Shown piece by piece: positions 12,709 through 24,400 of a stretch of 64,000 nucleotides of DNA (within the stretch, counting starts at the first letter, position 1; every line of letters begins with the position of its first letter). The stretch is from Rotaria macrura (lineage: Eukaryota; Rotifera; Eurotatoria; Philodinida; Philodinidae): NCBI GenBank assembly GCA_900239685.1, contig OENT01000145.1, positions 123,485 to 187,484 of the forward strand, in the 5' to 3' direction. The translations under genes were made by a program, and so were the position numbers. The notes under the pieces are model-generated. The model had not been told where the DNA came from. It saw nothing but the letters and a program-made list of their open reading frames with translations, and ran no database searches.

Positions 12709-15700
12709 ATGTCCGATCGAATGTCTGATAGACATTCACCGATTCTAAATCGGTCATCAATGATAAATGAACATGAACAAATTAATGAAAAAAAACAGAC
12801 ATCATCGAAATCTAACTTAGGTATTTATTTATTCTTTCATTTGATTCAATGACAATACATTTTTTTCTTCTAAGAACAATATATTAAAAGAATTATAACG
12901 ACTTTTTCGTTTCACACATAATATTCATTCATGAAAGAGTAAATCCCCGAGGGAGAAAAACTTTGTTTTTTTTCCGTTCCTATTAGCAAAGACGAATGGA
13001 GTACTGAAGGAACAACAATTGAGGCATTCTAGAATAATAGAATAAGTTTCGATTGTAAAAATTCATTTGATTACTTTGTATACAAATATTGATTCTTCTT
13101 GGTACACCAACTACTAGATTATATTCACTAAATTTCATAATAGAAGTTGGCGACATTAATTATCATTGAAGTCATTCATGTTTAAAATCTTGGTATCCGA
13201 TGTGAATCATACGTCCATACTTCCGATGAATCTTTAGTAGCCTATGACTAGTATATTGTTCAGACGGCTGATGTTCGATATTAGACATGGCAATTATCAT
13301 CCATAGAATTAATAGAATTTTGTCGTTTCTAGATCAACCAACGACAGCTATATGTTTTCATGACGAAACATTGGCTTGTAGTACGAATGAACAAATGAAT
13401 TGTTGGAGAGATTCATTAAAACAATCGAATAATCGTCCACGTTCAAAAACGATTTCTACAGGTACATCTGATACTGAATCAGCAATAAATCGTTCATCTC
13501 AAGTATCGACATCGACACCGAATGGTGTTTATTTTTTTCAATCAATCAAAGATTTAACGCATCAAGAATTATATCGTGCTAATCCATTAGGTCTTCTCGG
13601 TAAAGAAGTTATTTCTGTAACAGGAACAACACATTGTCCACGGCCGATCGCACCGGATGAAGATGAAGAAACAATCATGAATATAGATGATGATGCCTCG
13701 AAATCTTTGTCATCTTCATCAACGAAAGTTTCATTTAAAACCGAATTTAAACCACAACAAATTCATTTCCCATTGAATGAAAAAGAAAAAATCGAAATGA
13801 GACGACGTCATTCAACATTAGGACGTGTAGATGAAACTAGACTTCCACCATATCCAATAGAATACATAACGAATTCAATGAACGACGATAATTTACAAGA
13901 ACATCTTTTTTCTCAACCATCGCCAGATACAATGGTTGCAGATTTTATACCGAGTACAATGACAATCAATGTTTTTGAAGTCTTTATTTATGCTTGGGGT
14001 GTATTTGCATTCTTTTTTGATATGGTTACGGATATTGTTTTAGCACATGCTTATTATTTAGAAGGTGCCTATTGGCTGTTTCTTCTAACGCTCATGTGTG
14101 TCATTGTGCCAAATTTAACTTTATCAATATTTTCACTTGTTTGGTATATTGATAGTAGCCAATTAAAAGCAGCTGCAAATGAAAATCAATCAATAATAAC
14201 GCAATGTCCTACATTGATGTATGAGACTACTGTATCTGATAATATAATTGAAACAAATGAACAAAAAAATAGTAATATTCAGAATTCAGAATTAGTACCG
14301 TTGAATCAAAAAACGAATTCTTATTGTCAAACGGATGATTTCAATGAAGATAATCAAAAAGCGATGCAACAACAAATACAAACTTTTGATCAAGGAAAAT
14401 ATTTTCAAATATCAGCTGCAACTGCAAATATTTTAACATGGATTATTCGAATCGTTATACTTGTACTTCAATTAGATTTATGTTTAAAGTAAGAAATAAT
14501 TTACTTTGTTGAATTTCAAACGAAGAACGACACATCATCAGAAATAAAATAGAAAAACCTCAATATTAGATGCTCATTTATTCATAAAGACTGTTGATCC
14601 GTTTCAGTGAATATTTATGTCCTTAAGAAAGTTATATCTGTTCTTCTTCACAACCTATTCTATGCACTTCACTAAAAATAGGATAACAGCATTCATGGCT
14701 TTGTTTGAGAAAAAGTAATTATTTCATTGAATCAATCCTGAGTTCGTACACATTGAAAAGTATTTCACTAGCGTATTCAATTACTGTTCAAGCGGAATTC
14801 AAATACTGAAAATTTCCGAATCAAAAATATCTGATTTGCTCTATTCATGTCGAAAATAAAATTATCAAAAATGAAAATTATAGCGATGCCGAAAGATAAA
14901 AGTGTTGAAAATCATATAGTATGAAGCGATGAACTCCCTCACCCTTATCCGCACTCTTGCACCCACATTGAGATACCTCTTTATTGTTTTCGACATTTCT
15001 ACTTTTGACATTTTTTCTTTCGATCAAACCAGGTTTAACCTAATATCTATTGCGTACCATTATTTTTATTATTTTAGAAATACCTTTGAATGAAAGATTC
15101 GACTTGTTTTCTACTCAAAAAACGACCTTCAAAATTAATTGAGCTCGAAAAATTCACCTAGATATAACTATAACTATATATATATATATATCAAATGTTG
15201 AAGCTTAGGAATTTTTCACTGTCCTCGTCTTCCCTCTTTTGTTCAATTTCAATGGATGCTCTTTAGACATGCATCTAACCTAAACGATTTTCTCTGAATA
15301 AAAGAAATTAGAAAAGTATTTACATATTTGATTCAGAGTGATGTGAATGTTTTATTTTGAGCGAATTATTTCGAGAAAGTTTCTCTTTGAGTGACCTAGA
15401 TTTTCATCATGTCTAAATAGACACACGATTTATTTAGATATATTCGTGGTTTATATTACACGTGGAAAGGCTTTCGAAATCGTCACAATCCTAAATGGCA
15501 ACGATTCTATTTAACTAAACAAATATTAATTGATGCAGACATAGCTTTATTACGTGTTTTCGATTGTTTTATGGATTCTGGTTCACAAGTTACATTACAA
15601 TTGTATATAATGTTACGACTTGGTTCTAGATCTATGAAATGTAATTTGAATGACTTATTACTTTTTACAAATCGATTTTTTTGAAAAAAATAAAAATAAA

Positions 15701-18700
15701 AAACTCTTTTCTAGTTGACACTTTATTTTTCAAACAAACTTTATCCATTGTTTCATCACTTGGTTCATTAGCATATGCACTTAGTGGTTATTCGAGATGT
15801 TGGCGACATATGCAATTAACACATTCACCACAAGATTGGCCTAAAGGAAAACCTGCACCTCAATTAGTATCATGGTGGAGTACAATTATTCAATGGGTAT
15901 ATGATTATATCATAGAAAACGAAATTCTACATTTTATTTTAATACTATTCATGTTTGTTTTTTGTTTTCGTTAAGTTTTGGTATTTATTTTTGATAACTC
16001 CAAGAGTATTAGCACTAGCTATGTTTGCAGCTACATTTCGTTCATGGTTTTGGATTATACTTATTGCACATTGGTTTGGAATGCTGTTTTGGATACTTCG
16101 TTTTGTAAATAGTTTCCTTTTGAATTACAATAGTAAAGAAAAATTTTTTCTTTTCCTTTTTAGCGTACAATTTTCTGTATTAGTGATCAGACAAAATACA
16201 ATCCACGGGAAGCTATTTTTGAAAAATGTTACAATATTGTTTGTTCATACATATTTATATTTTGTTACATGGTAAATATTGATATGATCTCATTTTACGA
16301 TGAAAATGAGGCGAATCCTTCGAAAAGATTCATTTTCTATTCTGTGAAATATTGAACTTATCTGATTGTGATTTCTATAGTGAAAGAAAAGGATATGCAT
16401 ACGAATGCGATTGATTAAATCGATTTTCGTGTCGATTGTGCTAAGAAAAATGCCACTAAATATTTAATGGATTCATTTTTGCTGGCCAGGTACCTATTGA
16501 AATTCATACTCAGTGGCAACTAGGATTGATGTATCCTTAATGCGCTCGAATTTTTTTCATCGTATACAAACATTTGACATCAGAATTAAAACTACTCATT
16601 AAGAAAGTACATTGTCATTTTATATTTTTCTCATCATAACAGCTAAAATATATGAACACAATTGAAAGTTAAGTTGTTTTCTTGAAACAAACATTAAACT
16701 ATGATAGCATTGACAGTTTTCATATGTTTGTTACTGAAATATTTGCTCGATTTCGTTTCCTTCATATATTCTCAACGTTTTTACTCCAAATCTGTAATGT
16801 TGTTGCTATTTTAACATTAAAAACTAATAAAGATTTTCTCTATCTATTTTATCCTATCTGACATCGTACGAACTTAGCATTAAATAGAACAAATAGATAA
16901 TCCCTCTAGATTATCTCGTCTTTTGGCTTCGTTATATCAAAGAATACTCTAGACAACTGTTAAGTATCTATGTTCTACTGCTGAATAGTTTTCCTTCAGT
17001 TCAATTATAATAACGAGAGGAAGAACCATAGCATGTTTCAAGAATTGGTATTTTCTTTGTAGTTACGAATAATATCGAAATTATCAGTCCTTAAACCTTT
17101 CCAGCCGGCTGTTGCTATTTGGCAACATTTTTCCAATATTTCCAGAATGGCTTACTTGTAGCGAAGATATACAAATTTTTTACAATTCGATAATTACTGC
17201 GACACATTTCTGAGTACACTTATGGTTTCCAGCATAAAAAGGAACTTTTCGCTGAGAGCAAGACTGAATCTATCTACAACATCCCATATAAGCTACTCAA
17301 CCATAAAAACCAATCTCGTAAACAATAAACTCATCCAATGCCAGTAGTCATTGGCGGTAAATTTTGCGTTTTAGATGTATTCTACATTGTAATATTAAGA
17401 AGGTTCTATCAGTTAATCCGGGTAATAAAAGTTACAGATGTTGCCATATGGCAACAGCCGGTCGTAACGGGTCAAAATTGTTGGAAAATTCATTTTTCGA
17501 GTTCGATCATCGAAATGCAATATTCTGTGTCTGTTCGTTTATTCATAAAGTTTATGAATGAAAGAAATGATTCGAATGTATATACAGTGCTTTTGCACGG
17601 CTTTTTTCAACTTGAAATCTACTTTTTCGCAGAAACATTGTGCTACGCGAGAGTCGCAACTCTAGATACATGGTATACAAAACCATTATTGATTTGGATG
17701 TGGATGTCAATGAAGAGGGAGGAAGGATGTATGCCAAAGTTTGTATTAACATGTAAAAAATACCAAACTTCACCTAGCCATTACACCCTTAAGACTAGTA
17801 CACTTGAGTTTTTCCACCACAAAGTGTTTTTCAAGTTGAAAAAGCCGTGCAAAAGCACTGTATATACATGGAATCATTTCTTTCATGCATAAACTTTATG
17901 AATAAACGAACAGACACAGAATATTGCATTTGGATGATCGAACTCGAAAAATGAATTTTTCAACAATTTTGACTCGTTACGGGCGGCTGCTGCCAAATGG
18001 CAACATACAGCTATTGGGTACAGAAACACTTTTTGATTTCGAAAAATGCACTTTTAGTATCTACGTGGTAGAGCAACAAAAAATATGCAGGAGAACGTTT
18101 TTTGCTATCAGGCTTCTGGGACCCGGTTGGAAAAGGTTAAACAGGAAAAAAATTAAGCGTGATGTTGACACAATTAGAAAGTTCATTTTTATTCTCTCTA
18201 GCTAATCATTCTTATTGAATGAGACTTCAATATTGAGAATTACTGCTTCAAATGGACATGATAAATAAATTATAATTCACTCTACTTTTGATCTTTCAAA
18301 CTCTATAAAAATCAGTTGAATTCCAACGTTACTTCTTCTATAGTTTTTACTTGCACAAAAAGTCAATAGGATGTATCTCTTATTCTTCTGTGATCGACTC
18401 TGTTCATTACTGAACCAAGAACATGTTCATGTTAAGACATTTTATTTTTCTTTCCATTCATTTAGAATCTACGCAAAGGCGATACTCGTACACATTATAT
18501 TGGTTTTTATACAATATACTATATAGAAAATATCGCTTTTTCCATCATATATGCAATACATTCGTCTGAATCCAATGCAATATTTAAATATTCACTCGTT
18601 ACATTTGTTTGTTGTGGTTTTTGGGTTGCAATATTATTTCAATTTTTTTATTATCGATTTTTACATCCAAGTGATCATGTACGTCTCAATATAAAACAGA

Positions 18701-19561
18701 GCATATCATCATTTGTACATATTCGAAGTCTACCAATAAGAAATCATATTGAAAAATCGAAGTCATGTGAAGAAATCATGCAACATCCTGATATACAAAT
18801 GCCGAATGAAAAGCATGATCTTATGAAAACTAGATCACGATTAGATAGTTCAATTGATGAACGTTGGTATAATCGTTTTGCAAAAAAGAATCGACAAAAG
18901 CTTATTTCACAACAGCAAGCTATTGATGAAAAAGTTCGAATTACTCGAGCGCAAAAGCACATTGAAGACACGATTAAAAATCAACAGCATCAATCATCGT
19001 ATGATATTTTTTCTCGACTATCACATCGATTAAAACGACCATCAACAACATCAACATCACATATAATAAAATCTTCACATGATACTGCAACAGCTAATGA
19101 TAGTCAATCAATTAGTAATCATTCAGCTTGTATGCATAAGAATTCTTCACAATGTTTTGAAATTCCATGTATAGCATTTCCAAATTCAACAAATCAAGAA
19201 TCTTACACTGCAATACATCATGATGAAAAATATATAGATAAATCACCTGTTGCCTGTATATCTAATGAACAAGCAACACAAAATGAACAACAATTAAAAC
19301 TCTGCAATATTCGTGAAGATAAACGTGTGTCAGACGAGAATCAAAATAGAACATCAATACAAACAAATAATCCGATATGTGAAGGTGGAGAAGTAATGAT
19401 TTTAATTGCTGCAAACCTTGCATGTCGTGTGGTGTACTTTTCTTCTTCTTCCCTTTCTTCTTGTTCTGTGATTGCTGCTGCCAACCATTAGATATTATTA
19501 TGAAAAAAATTTCGTAATTCCTAGTGTTAATGATAAACGTAGAGTTAGTTGGATCGTTTAG
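12709..19561 (+). CDS. XK-related (XKR) multi-pass membrane protein
   Basis: The XK/XKR family includes phospholipid scramblases and the Kell partner XK. Exons: 12709-12820, 13333-14488, 15438-15640, 15715-15896, 15976-16104, 16164-16271, 18466-19433 and 19492-19561 (2928 nt, 975 aa), all phase-consistent. The family core starts near residue 248 with a transmembrane block containing WGVFAFFFDMVTDIVLAHAY. It continues through ALLRVFDCFMDSGSQVTLQL, LSIVSSLGSLAYAL, FLITPRVLALAMFAATFRSW, AHWFGMLFWILRF and a final paired-helix region after 18466. Both flanks are unusually long: about 245 Ser/Thr-rich residues before the core and about 270 polar residues after it. The last 58-bp intron (19434-19491) removes a pyrimidine tract that otherwise reads as a poly-Ser tail. 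The 3' end is uncertain because a further exon at 20550-20734 may belong here. The paralogue (XKR4/6/7/8 type) cannot be assigned. Confidence 0.88.
15174..15191. repeat. TA microsatellite
   Basis: Pure TA run in an XKR intron. Similar TA runs occur at 24857-24874, 29472-29486, 39922-39941, 42995-43012, 58095-58110 and 59408-59427. Confidence 0.9.
17091..18140. mobile_element. non-autonomous TTAA-flanked inverted-repeat element (MITE-like)
   Basis: The element lies inside a 2.2-kb XKR intron. The left end reads TTAAACCTTTCCAGCCGG (17091-17108) and the right end is its imperfect inverse, CCGGTTGGAAAAGGTTAA (18123-18140), so both ends carry TTAA outside CCTTT(T)CC termini. Inside is a long palindrome: 17439-17622 is inverted against about 17826-18004. 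Each arm runs from a GTTGCCATWTGGCARCAGCC-like block to a CTTTTTTCAACTTGAAA-like block, around a roughly 200-bp loop. The GCCGGCTGTTGC block at the left end (17104-17126) is a further copy of the arm end. No transposase frame is present. TTAA targets and CC-type ends recall piggyBac-like elements, but that class is an inference from a single copy. Confidence 0.75.
17439..18004. repeat. long internal inverted repeat (about 180-bp arms)
   Basis: Left arm 17439-17622 and right arm about 17826-18004 are near-reverse complements over most of their length. For example, GTATATACAGTGCTTTTGCA at 17578 matches the inverse of TGCAAAAGCACTGTATATAC near 17850. In the intron transcript this could fold into a long hairpin. 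Confidence 0.85.
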
Positions 19562-20549
19562 TTTGAAGAAAGTTACAATAGATATAAGATGATCTGTTGT
19601 GTACAAAACGATGGTTGTGAACTTAGAAAAATTGTTCTACTGTAAGTAGGGATGAAACAAACCGAAAGCTTTGCGATTGCCTTTGTTAGGTTCGAATTTG
19701 GTCTCAAAATGATGCACATCTTAAATATTTGGCAAGATAAAATGTCAACAACAACGATATACTTCACGGCTGATACATCATGTCTATAAAATGTTTTTAA
19801 GAATTTTGTACCAAATTCTGTAAACTTGGCCGTGAATTTTGGTAGAAAAACTTAAGTCATTTTGTGCCGTGGCTCACACCTAGTTAAGTATGCCGTTCTC
19901 GATAACATCTTATCTTTAGAAATCATGAAGATTTGGGTCGTTTTAACATCAAATTCAAACCTAAATCTTTAAATCGAAGTAAAAATTAGAATTGAGTCGC
20001 AAAGTCTATGATCTGAAATTCAAATCTTCTCTAGATTTGTTGTGTCCTGAACTGTAAGGAATTGTAAAGACAAGAGTGAAGAGTTACTTTTTCAGACTAC
20101 ACTTTAATATTCCAGCTCCATGCTTTTATTTAATCTTACCTAACAAGATGAACATTTCTTATTACTATTATTCTCATAGAGGGATACTTCTAAGCCAACT
20201 AATTGTACTAATCGATTCAATCGTAGGCATGTGAAATTGTATTCTATGATCATTGAAGTATGCATAATGAAATGAGTATAGAGAACTAACAATATATTAC
20301 ATGGTTTCTACGTAGCCACATCTACCTGATCGCGCATAGAAGAAAAAAAGCTATTGCCTTTATATCGTTCGAACACAGAATCTTTACAAGTTCATGGCTC
20401 TATAGAACCAAATTGTGGAAATGTGTAGTGTACAGATACATTTAGAGAAAATTTCTGTAAGGATCTTCTTTGATTTGTTCATATCGAGTATATTTTCAAC
20501 TAGAATATTAAGTCAACAAGAAACATAACTTATTATTAACGAATTTTAG
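19562..20549. other. spacer or long last intron of the XKR gene
   Basis: About 1 kb with no recognised frame. If the exon at 20550 belongs to the XKR gene, this is a long intron of the class seen in most neighbouring genes; otherwise it is 3' UTR and spacer. Confidence 0.4.
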
Positions 20550-20734
20550 AAAAAAGCAACTTATCATCCGATTTAGTTTTAAATGATCCTCTTCGTTTTG
20601 TAAAATCTGTTGATTGTTCTATGTTGAATTCTTCTTTTTTTAGGAATGTTAAAATAACAATTATTGAAACGTTGTCTTTTGGCCTATTATTTCGTCTAAT
20701 ATTTAATCGTGACAGTGATACAATATATAAATAA
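20550..20734 (+). CDS. probable 3'-terminal coding exon (XKR alternative end or separate gene)
   Basis: After a TTTTAG acceptor at 20546-20549 an open frame runs 185 nt to TAA. It has coding-like composition, with segments NLSSDLVLNDPLRFVKSVDC and ITIIETLSFGLLFRLIFNRD. The frame needs a phase-1 donor upstream. Weak candidates are GTTGGA or GTAGAG at about 19540-19552, in the final XKR exon just before its stop. Using one would extend the XKR protein by about 60 aa and give a 1-kb intron. Alternatively it is the last exon of an otherwise unseen gene. No family is recognised. Confidence 0.4.
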
Positions 20735-21443
20735 TGCAATACATTTTTTAAATGAACCATTAAAATATATATATTTATTCAGATTTATTCGATCTGCCAA
20801 ACAGTGCATATTTGGGGGGAAGAACAATCACGATCCGTCTAAGCTACCCTACCTCAATGAATAAGTATATTTTATTTAATCAATTGTGATTGTCTTCTTC
20901 TGGTTTCATTTTCTATGTGAATCTCTTTGTATTGTTTTCTTTTTGTTTGGTATTTCTTCCTGAATGAATCATTTAGATACATTAAACTTTGAGTAATAAG
21001 GTTTTCGATTAAAATTTGTTCATTATCAGAATATTTATTGTTCTAGTTTGTTTTCTATCAAGCTGAACAGAATCAGTTATGCATATTCTAGTCATCATTT
21101 TTGCTCATTTGGCATACCTTTTGACGTATATATCTAATATGATTTATTTATTTGTTTTCTTCCTTTACATATTATATAAGTGTAATAACTTTATTTGTTT
21201 TTAAACATATCTGTGTGTGTTAGATGATATAGATAAATAACAAACGATTTTCTGTTCGGATTAGATTTTATTTAGTTCACGTGTTAACTTGAATCGTATA
21301 AATTTCATTTTGATTGATTTAAATATTGATTACGAACAGAGATGAAACCTATTTGAATTTTGCAATAAATATAAAAGTGATCTCTTTTCTTTTTCAAATA
21401 AATCGATGAATAAAATTTAGATTGCAAAACTACATATCATATC
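20735..21443. other. intergenic, FANCD2 upstream region
   Basis: About 700 bp, AT-rich with many T runs. It contains TA-rich sequence but no clear TATA box at the expected distance from 21444. No exon was recognised. Confidence 0.4.
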
Positions 21444-24400
21444 ATGAATCGTCAAGTCGGTCTATTACGTCAACATGAAATGCGTGCTACACAGCAAGTT
21501 GCACAACAACAGTCAACGCAATCACTTGGACGAATACAAGAATATAGTTCAACACCACCAAAACAATCACAGCATAGTGCACAAGCAACAAATATGTTTA
21601 TAACACGTATACTTGATGAATGTGGACTTGAAATAAAAATGGCTGATGAAGAAAATATGAATAACAATGATGAATTAAATGTGAGTTAGAGCATTGGAAA
21701 TAGGCAACGAATAAGAACAAAATATGAAGCATTACTATGATTTTTCTTTTGAGTCGTAATAGTTTGTCAAACAAGCACAGAAATAAAAAGGAACCTGTCA
21801 TTTTTTTATCAACAAAATAGCTAAAGAATAATAATGACATTCATCTTGGAGAACTTTCTTTTATGAGGCTATACCTCATTTACCGGGGGTTGATTTTACT
21901 CATAGGTCTATGTAGGCATGTATTACATACGAGAATTTATCGTATCTACCTTTTCTACACAACAGCTCGACTAATAAATTGTCTGAAATTCGAAAATTTC
22001 TGATTATGCTCAATTACAAATTCAGAAATGCAAATAAAATAATGATTTTACTTGAATAAAAGTTTTTTGGTTCTACGCATTTAATGCACGTAAGTTTTAA
22101 CAAGACCATTAATGGAATTTCTCTCAAGGAATAATGCTAAGTTCTGCTTCTCTTTGATAACATTACTACTGTTGAATCTGTTGCAAATTCACCATGACAT
22201 TTATTACTGCTATGGATACAATTATACACTGACTAGCTTGACAGCTCAGAGTCTGATCATCAATGCCAAATGATTTTAGAATGAAAGAATTGAGTAGAGA
22301 ATTAATCCGACACATGAAATCGTATCCTACTGTTAGTCACTTGTTTACTTTCAAAGTTTAGGCACGGGACAAGATTTTGGTGAAACTTGAATAGTTTCTA
22401 AAAGTTGAAGAATTATATCGCAGTATTGAAATGATATAGATATGTTTCTTCTCTGACAGCATATTCTTTGTAACAAATTCACAAACAAAAGTTTTTACCG
22501 TATAGAGATGTGTCATTGTGCTTATAAGCCACCGGAACCTTTTATACTGCTGATTTTTCTCACCGAAATCCATAGGTGAGCATACTGGAAATTCAAACTG
22601 TGCCTAACAGTTGACTATTTCCAATTGAAGAAATTTATTTGCAAAGCATATTGTCCCAGAAGTCTTTTCTAAAATTTAAAAACATGAATATGACTCTCGA
22701 TGGTCTAGCAAAATTTACAGGAAATCGATTAGAATCCTAATGAAATAGAAAGATTTTACTTGCTTTAAGATAACCACAATTTTTACCTATTTAGCTTGAA
22801 CTTAAAGTCGATCAAGGCATATTGGCTAAACGTTTATCTCAATGTTTACGTGCATCATCAAATACTAATGCACATACAACAACGACCACAGCAGTGCCAC
22901 CAATATCTCTAAAAAAATTTGAAACGGAATTAGTATCGTTTTTCTCCAATGAATCAATATTTCGTTCATCTTTACTGCCAACATCGAGTACGGATGATGT
23001 TTCACCACTTCGTTCTCAACAACAGGATAGTCTGATGCGTATATTATTATGCGTTGATGAATTACAAATGTTTTTAGCAAAATACTTACTTAAGCGTCTC
23101 GTTCGTTTCGATAATAAAGGTGGTGATCGTGCTATTGTACAAAATTTGCCATTGTCAATGATACGCCTTATATTGCAAACATTTCACTATCTGCCAATAG
23201 GAAAATTAACAAATGCCAAAGAACTACTGTATTTTTATTTGGATGTTATCGATTTAGTTACAAATAATGATGTTCGTTGTCAAATGATTGCACTTGTAAC
23301 AGATATTTTTTGTGATGATTATTTACAAATGGATATCGTTACTAAATTAGAAGAAAAACTTGCATCAACGAATATCGATGTTATAAAACAAGTTTTATCA
23401 ACATTAACAACCATACAACTTAATGAATCTACTGATCGACGCATACGAGAGACAATCATTCCAATGATCATGACGGGCGTATTAGATGTTAAAGTTGAAT
23501 GTTTCAATTATTTGTTTGAAACATCAACAAAAATTAATATGTTTGAAACAATTTTACTATTACGTGATGTTGCTACTGTATCGAGTCGAAGGTAAAAAGA
23601 TAAATGTTGATAAAGAGAATAATAAAAATCTACTACATTGAATTCTTTGAAATCATTGATGAATACACGACTGATACTAACGTAAATCTTATAAAAAATG
23701 CATGATGGATATTCGTATGAATGGATTTTTCGTTTCTGCGATAGTATGTGTCAATGGAACATTTGTTAAAGAATTCATAAAATAGATAATACGAGATAGA
23801 ATTTGAAGGCATTTGATGATCCATCTAAAGAATTTTACTGAAACAGCAAACGAGAGTATAGCTATTTTAGTATGAGATCAAATTAAAAGACTTGAAAGCC
23901 GTATGTATCTTAGGACTATTTGAACTTAATCTGGCTAAACTATATGTACAAAAGAACATATTATACTCAATGGACTCTTATTAAAATATTAATACCTCGG
24001 ATAATCTTTATTAAATCACATTGTTAGAAAATATCTATGATGTTTCGCTCGTAGAATGACACAGAAAACTTCGATGAGATAAAATCATACGAACATGTAT
24101 GTATTTCTTTAGACCTGATCGTTTAACATGTTCAACAACAGATAATTTTCAATCAGTACAAAGTCTTTTCGAAAGATTTGAACATTATTTTCATTCGTCA
24201 CGTATTCTTTTTCGTACATGTCAAGAAAAACATCCAATAACTGCTGACTTATGTTTGAAAATAAATAGTTATTTTTTATTTGATTTTTTTATTGGCGTTC
24301 TTCTTACCAATCGTTCATATTATAATAATTTAAAAACATTTATTAAAAAACTTGGTGAAGATCCATCAATAATACGTTCTATTAATTTACATTTAACATC

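Noticed and set aside
17338..18205. Plus-strand frames of 184 and 93 codons in the XKR intron
   Set aside because: They lie within the inverted-repeat element; the two arms read as near-complementary sequence and neither resembles a transposase.
19434..19491. Poly-Ser C-terminus of the XK-related protein
   Set aside because: It is a pyrimidine tract bounded by GTACTT and ATTAG, so a 58-bp intron. The sequence after it has better coding character.
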